A stretch of 12,996 bases of DNA from positions 1-12,996 of the forward strand of contig JAQSVY010000053.1 of the NCBI GenBank assembly GCA_029266935.1, given 5' to 3'. Origin of the DNA: Burkholderiales bacterium. Its GTDB lineage: Bacteria > Pseudomonadota > Gammaproteobacteria > Burkholderiales > SG8-39. The notes under the pieces were generated by a model. It did not search any database and had not been told where the DNA came from. It was given only the letters and a program-made list of their open reading frames with translations. A program made the translations under genes and the position numbers. Below are positions 8,001 to 12,996 of this stretch, one piece after another (positions within the stretch are counted from its first letter, which is position 1; the number at the start of each line of letters is the position of its first letter).

Positions 8001-10178
8001 TTATCTTGAAAGGATCTCGATGTCGCGCAGAGGCGGGTCGTCGGCGACGGCGATCTCGTTCTCGATCGCCAGGCCGCAGCCGGGGCAGCAGAACTGGCGG
8101 AACTGCGGCGTCGGGTCGATGAAGCGCTTGGGGTCGCCGATGATCGGGTTGCAGGCCTCGATCGGCAGGTCGTTGCGGATGGGTGCCGCACTTCGCGCAG
8201 CCGAAGCGGCGGTTGGCGTGGATCGCCAGGCCCTCGGCGGCCAGAAGCAGCGGCTTGCCCTTCAGCTTCTTAGGCGGCGCGGAGCGACCGTGGATGCGCA
8301 GCACCCGGATCTCGGCGCGCCGTCGCGCGGTGGCGCGCTCGTCGCCGAGCACCACGCCGTAGATCTCGAGCGCCGCCTTCTCCGACACGTCGCCGTTCTC
8401 CACGTCGGCGGCGACCTTCGCCGGATCGCGCTCGAGCGGGTCGCCGAAGCCACCCGCCGCCGACCACAGCACCGCGTAGACGTCGGCCGGATGCTGCGCG
8501 AAGTCCTGCTGGCGCAACTGCAGAGTTTCGGGCCTTCCGGAAAGCTCGTCGATGTCGTTCACGAGCTGCGACTGCTGCATCTTCTCCAGCACGTTGCTGT
8601 CCCTGAGGAACCGGTAGCGGTTCACGGCGCCCGGGTAGCCGCCCATCATCCCGGTCGAGGTCGGCACGGCGTTGCCCGAGGAAAGCGTGTCGTGCGTGAT
8701 CGCGTCCGTGCCGTGCGGAATGAAGCAGGACTCGGCCGAGAGCCCGCCGCGCCATTTGCCGGCGCCGCCGGAATCGCAGATCTCCTTCCGGTACAGGAAC
8801 AGGACCGGAAAGCTCTGCTCGGTATGCTCGACGTTGGGCAGCTTGCAGATGGGTGTGCGCGCCTGGCCGCCGGTCGAGATGCCGTCGGCATGGGAGAAGG
8901 CGCCGATCGCCCCGCCAATCGGGTCGACGAGGATGTAGCCGTAGCGCTCGCCCCACTGGTCGATGCCGCGGAAGATGGTCGCGGGCCACTGGCTGGTGCC
9001 GCCGATGCACATCACGTCGCGGCGCAGCTGCGGGTCGGGATAGAGCATCTTCGAGAGCACGTTGTAGGCGGGGTAGAGCGAGATCTCCATGCACTGCACC
9101 GGCGCGGTGGAGACCGAGGCGGGGAAGTCGGCGCAGTTGAGCGTTCCGGGCGTGGGGTTGAACTCGACGTGGCGCAGCGCGCCGCCCACCGCGTAGTACT
9201 GCTCCCAGCACATGAGCTCGTTGAGCGCCACCATGATCGCGCCGCGCCAGCCTGAATAAGTGGCGTTGATGCCGCCCGCCTGCGGGCCGGTGCCCTCATT
9301 CTCGAAGATGAGCTTCTTGCCCACCTTCCTCAGGGTTAGCATCACCCGGTGCACCTGGCGGTCCCCGGGGCGGCAGCACTCGACATAGGTGCGGTCGCGC
9401 CAGACGCCGTCGGGCAGCAGCGAGAGCTTCTTCAGGAAGGCCTCTTCGCCGTCGGCAAGGATCTTCTTCATCACGCCCTTGACGACCTCTGGGCCGTATT
9501 TCTCTATCAACTGCAGGATTCTCTGCTTCCCCGTCATGTTGCCGGCGAGCTGCGCGCGGAAGTCGAGCGCCACGGCCGCAGGCTTCCTCGAGCTGCGCAG
9601 GTAAATCTCCTCGATATCCCTGCGAATCTCGTTGTTCTCGACGATCTTCACCGGGGGAATGAGAATGCCCTCGTCGAAGGCGTCGCGCGCCGACGGGCAG
9701 AAGCTGCCGGGGGTGATGCCGCCGATGTCGTACTGGTGCAGGCAGTTCGTCACCCAGCAGAAGAGCTCACTCTTCCAGAACACCGGGCAGAGCAGCATCA
9801 CGTCCATCTGGTGCGCGGCGCCGACCCAGGGATCGTTGGCGAGGAACATGTCGCCGTCCCGGATGCCGGGGTTGCTGCTCCGGTTCTCGAGCGTCCACTT
9901 CACCTGCGTGTCGGTGACCCCGGACATGTATTGCATGTACGGCCCGAAATAGACGAACTCCGCGTCCTCGGTGAGGATCGAGGGGTTCAGGTCGAGCGCG
10001 TACATCGCCACCGGCGAGCCCGACAGGCGCTGGATGGTCGCGCCGTGCTCCTCGTTCACGTTCCACAGCGCGTGGCGCACGACCTCGGGCGTTTGGGCGG
10101 TACGTAGCCGCTGCGCCGGCCGTCGAAGGCGAGCCCCGACAGGGAAAGCTCGCTGAGCTTTTTAAGGGGCGCGTTCAC
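8001..10178 (-). pseudogene. hydantoinase B/oxoprolinase-family (acetone-carboxylase alpha-like) subunit with fused zinc ribbon; two frame disruptions
   Basis: Rebuilt across its frame breaks, the gene encodes about 725 residues. The long central frame (about 10086 to 8182) is a clear hydantoinase B/acetone carboxylase alpha-type domain, with MFLANDPWVGAAHQMDV, HQYDIGGITPG, LDFRAQLAGN, STAPVQCMEISLYPAYN and AAGGFGDPLERDP. The N-terminal 31 residues (GTG at 10178, MNAPLKKLSELSLSG...) lie in another frame that meets the central frame at 10084-10088; one base is missing there or a longer piece is lost. Near the C-terminus the frame changes again at 8178-8184, just after CAKCG; the correct frame then runs through FRQFCCPGCGLAIENEIAV to TAA at 8001-8003. 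CAKCG plus CCPGCG look like the zinc ribbon of acetone carboxylase gamma. The main frame would otherwise run on into the TPR gene as nonsense. It would partner the HyuA-like subunit in ATP-dependent carboxylation or amide-ring opening. Sequencing error is as possible as true decay. Confidence 0.82.
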
Positions 10179-10220
10179 GGGTCCCGCAGCATAGCAAAAG
10201 CCGGCAGCCGTACCGCTACC

Positions 10221-11753
<1,533 letters not shown>

Positions 11754-11789
11754 TGCAGAGGCGTCCTTCCGGGTATTCCGGGACTACGC

Positions 11790-11807
11790 GGACCCGGAGA
11801 GGGGTCC
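11790..11807 (-). other. stem-loop in the prfC leader
   Basis: GGACCC and GGGTCC form a perfect 6-bp stem around a 6-base loop, 37 bp or more upstream of the prfC start codon. There is no T-run next to it, so it is not a standard intrinsic terminator for the HyuA-like gene. It could be a leader structure of the prfC mRNA or chance. Confidence 0.3.
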
Positions 11808-11829
11808 TTGGCGGTACCGCTCGCGGCGG

Positions 11830-11835
11830 ATTCTA
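11830..11835 (-). promoter_or_regulatory. candidate -10 element for prfC
   Basis: TAGAAT on the minus strand lies within the 144 bp gap between the HyuA-like gene and prfC, about 77 bp before the prfC start. It suggests that prfC may have its own promoter although it lies between two catabolic genes. No convincing -35 hexamer was found at 16-18 bp spacing, so support is weak. Confidence 0.3.
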
Positions 11836-11897
11836 GCAAACCCGGATGTTCACTACCTCACCCCGCCGCCGTCGATGGGGGTGAAATCGATGCCGGG

Positions 11898-12996
11898 CTA
11901 GAAGGTAATCTCGAAGTTGCCGAGTGGATCCAGACGCAGCCGGGCCCGCGGATGCACGACCACGGTAGTGTCGGCCGTCTCCACCACCGCCGGGCCCCTG
12001 ATCACGTTGCCGATGACGAGTCTGTCGCCGTCGTAGACCGGCGTCGCGCGGTGCTTGCCCAGGTCCGGCCAGTAGATCTCGCGCTTCTTCAGCACCGCCT
12101 TCGCCGGTATGCGCCTGGTGGCCTTTTTCGATGATACGAGGCGCGGCCGCGGCGTCAGCGCGCGCGCCCGCAGCCGGCACACGACGATCTCGAGCTGCGC
12201 GCCGGCGAGCGCCGAGCCGCGCCCATAGAGCTGCTCGTAGCGCTCGACGAACCGCTTTCTCAGATCATGCTCGTAGGATCCAGGCAGTCGCGTGGAAGGC
12301 AAAGAAACTTCTACTTCGTTGATCTGCCCCTTGTGCCGCACGTCGAGGGAGAACTCGAAGCGGTGACGGCCCTCGGCGATGCCTTCTTCCTTCATGAGGC
12401 GCGCCGCTTTTTTCTCCAGTGCATCCAGGGCGTCGTTGATGCGTTTCGCCGGCACCGGCGTGGGCATGATCTCGGTGTGCTCGAAGATGTGCAGCACGTC
12501 GGCGGCGGCGGCGCCGAAGGCGCACCACGTCGACGCCGCTTTTCTTTGAGGAACAATTACTTTTCGGACACCAAGTTCCCGCGCGAACACGCCGGCGTGC
12601 GCCGGCCCGGCGCCGCCGAAGGCGAAGAGCACGAACTCGCGCGGGTCGAAGCCCTTCTCGACGGTCACCTTGCGGATCACGTCGGCCATCTGCAGCTCGA
12701 CGATGCGGCAGATGCCGGCGGCGCACTCGAGCGTCTTCATGCCGAGGAGCTTCGCCACCTTGCCGATCGCTTCCTCCGCGTCCTTCCTGTTCAGCTGCAT
12801 CTTTCCGCCGGCGAAGTTGTCGGGGTCGAGGTAGCCGAGGACGAGTTGCGCGTCGGTGACCGTCGGCACGGTACCGCCGCGCCCGTAGCACACCGGCCCG
12901 GGAAAGGCGCCGGCGCTGTCGGGGCCGACGGTCATGGTGCGCGTCTCGGGATTCGCGCGCACCAGGCTGCCGCCGCCGGCGCCGATCGCCTGCAGG
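11898..12996 (-). CDS. hydantoinase A/acetone-carboxylase beta-like subunit (partial, C-terminal part)
   Basis: The open frame enters from the right edge of the window and ends at TAG 11898-11900, giving the last 365 residues of a protein that is usually about 690-720 long. The visible part starts with IGAGGGSL, a nucleotide-site signature of the hydantoinase A/oxoprolinase family, then has VGPDSAGAFPGPVCYGRGG, DAQLVLGYLDP, FAFGGAGPAHAGVFARELG and KAASTWCAFGAAAADVLHIFEH. The last block resembles acetone carboxylase-type rather than classical hydantoinase proteins. The C-terminal domain, with GDRLVIGNVIRGPAVVE, is intact. This subunit normally binds ATP and activates the substrate or bicarbonate together with the B subunit. 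A GTG at 12962 is only an internal codon; the true start lies outside the window. A stretch of A/T-ending codons at 12540-12578 stands out from the rest. The substrate is unknown: ketone carboxylation, hydantoin or oxoproline cleavage are all possible. Confidence 0.9.
   Translation of the reverse strand, partial: LQAIGAGGGSLVRANPETRTMTVGPDSAGAFPGPVCYGRGGTVPTVTDAQLVLGYLDPDNFAGGKMQLNRKDAEEAIGKVAKLLGMKTLECAAGICRIVELQMADVIRKVTVEKGFDPREFVLFAFGGAGPAHAGVFARELGVRKVIVPQRKAASTWCAFGAAAADVLHIFEHTEIMPTPVPAKRINDALDALEKKAARLMKEEGIAEGRHRFEFSLDVRHKGQINEVEVSLPSTRLPGSYEHDLRKRFVERYEQLYGRGSALAGAQLEIVVCRLRARALTPRPRLVSSKKATRRIPAKAVLKKREIYWPDLGKHRATPVYDGDRLVIGNVIRGPAVVETADTTVVVHPRARLRLDPLGNFEITF

Overview
This 13 kb window is GC-rich and densely packed. 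The third codon position is almost always G or C, genes overlap by 4 bp, and gaps are short. The gene content (IclR regulator, split B12-dependent acyl-CoA mutase, CaiB/BaiF CoA-transferase, MeaB GTPase, HsaA-like monooxygenase, hydantoinase/acetone-carboxylase subunits, RF3) fits a free-living, metabolically versatile proteobacterium, most likely a betaproteobacterium of the Burkholderiales type. That placement is inferred from gene style, not from a marker gene. I see no rRNA, tRNA, CRISPR array, integrase or transposase, and no gene-free stretch longer than about 210 bp.

Left part (1-5501): after a short gene tail (1-69), a minus-strand pair encodes an IclR-family regulator followed by a VOC-superfamily (glyoxalase/epimerase fold) protein. 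Divergent from it, across a 207 bp control region, lies a tight four-gene plus-strand operon: mutase catalytic subunit, mutase B12-binding subunit, family III CoA-transferase and MeaB-type G-protein chaperone. All three junctions are ATGA or GTGA overlaps. Together these read as one module: activate an acid by CoA transfer, rearrange its carbon skeleton with adenosylcobalamin, and protect or reload the mutase with MeaB. The VOC protein might be a matching epimerase. The mutase keeps the carboxylate-binding Arg and the catalytic His of methylmalonyl-CoA mutase but has lost three other active-site residues, so its substrate is probably not methylmalonyl-CoA. This is the best candidate for an undescribed system in the window.

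Middle part (5498-7976): a minus-strand flavin-dependent monooxygenase of the HsaA/acyl-CoA-dehydrogenase fold converges on meaB with overlapping stop codons. It is divergent, by only 28 bp, from a plus-strand TTC38/StaR-like TPR protein.

Right part (8001-12996, all minus strand): in transcription order there is the 3' portion of a hydantoinase A/acetone-carboxylase beta-like gene running in from the window edge, then prfC (peptide chain release factor 3), then a hydantoinase B-like gene with a fused C-terminal acetone-carboxylase-gamma-like zinc ribbon. The hydantoinase B gene is broken by two reading-frame changes, one near each end. The placing of a translation factor gene between the two carboxylase-type subunits is unusual.
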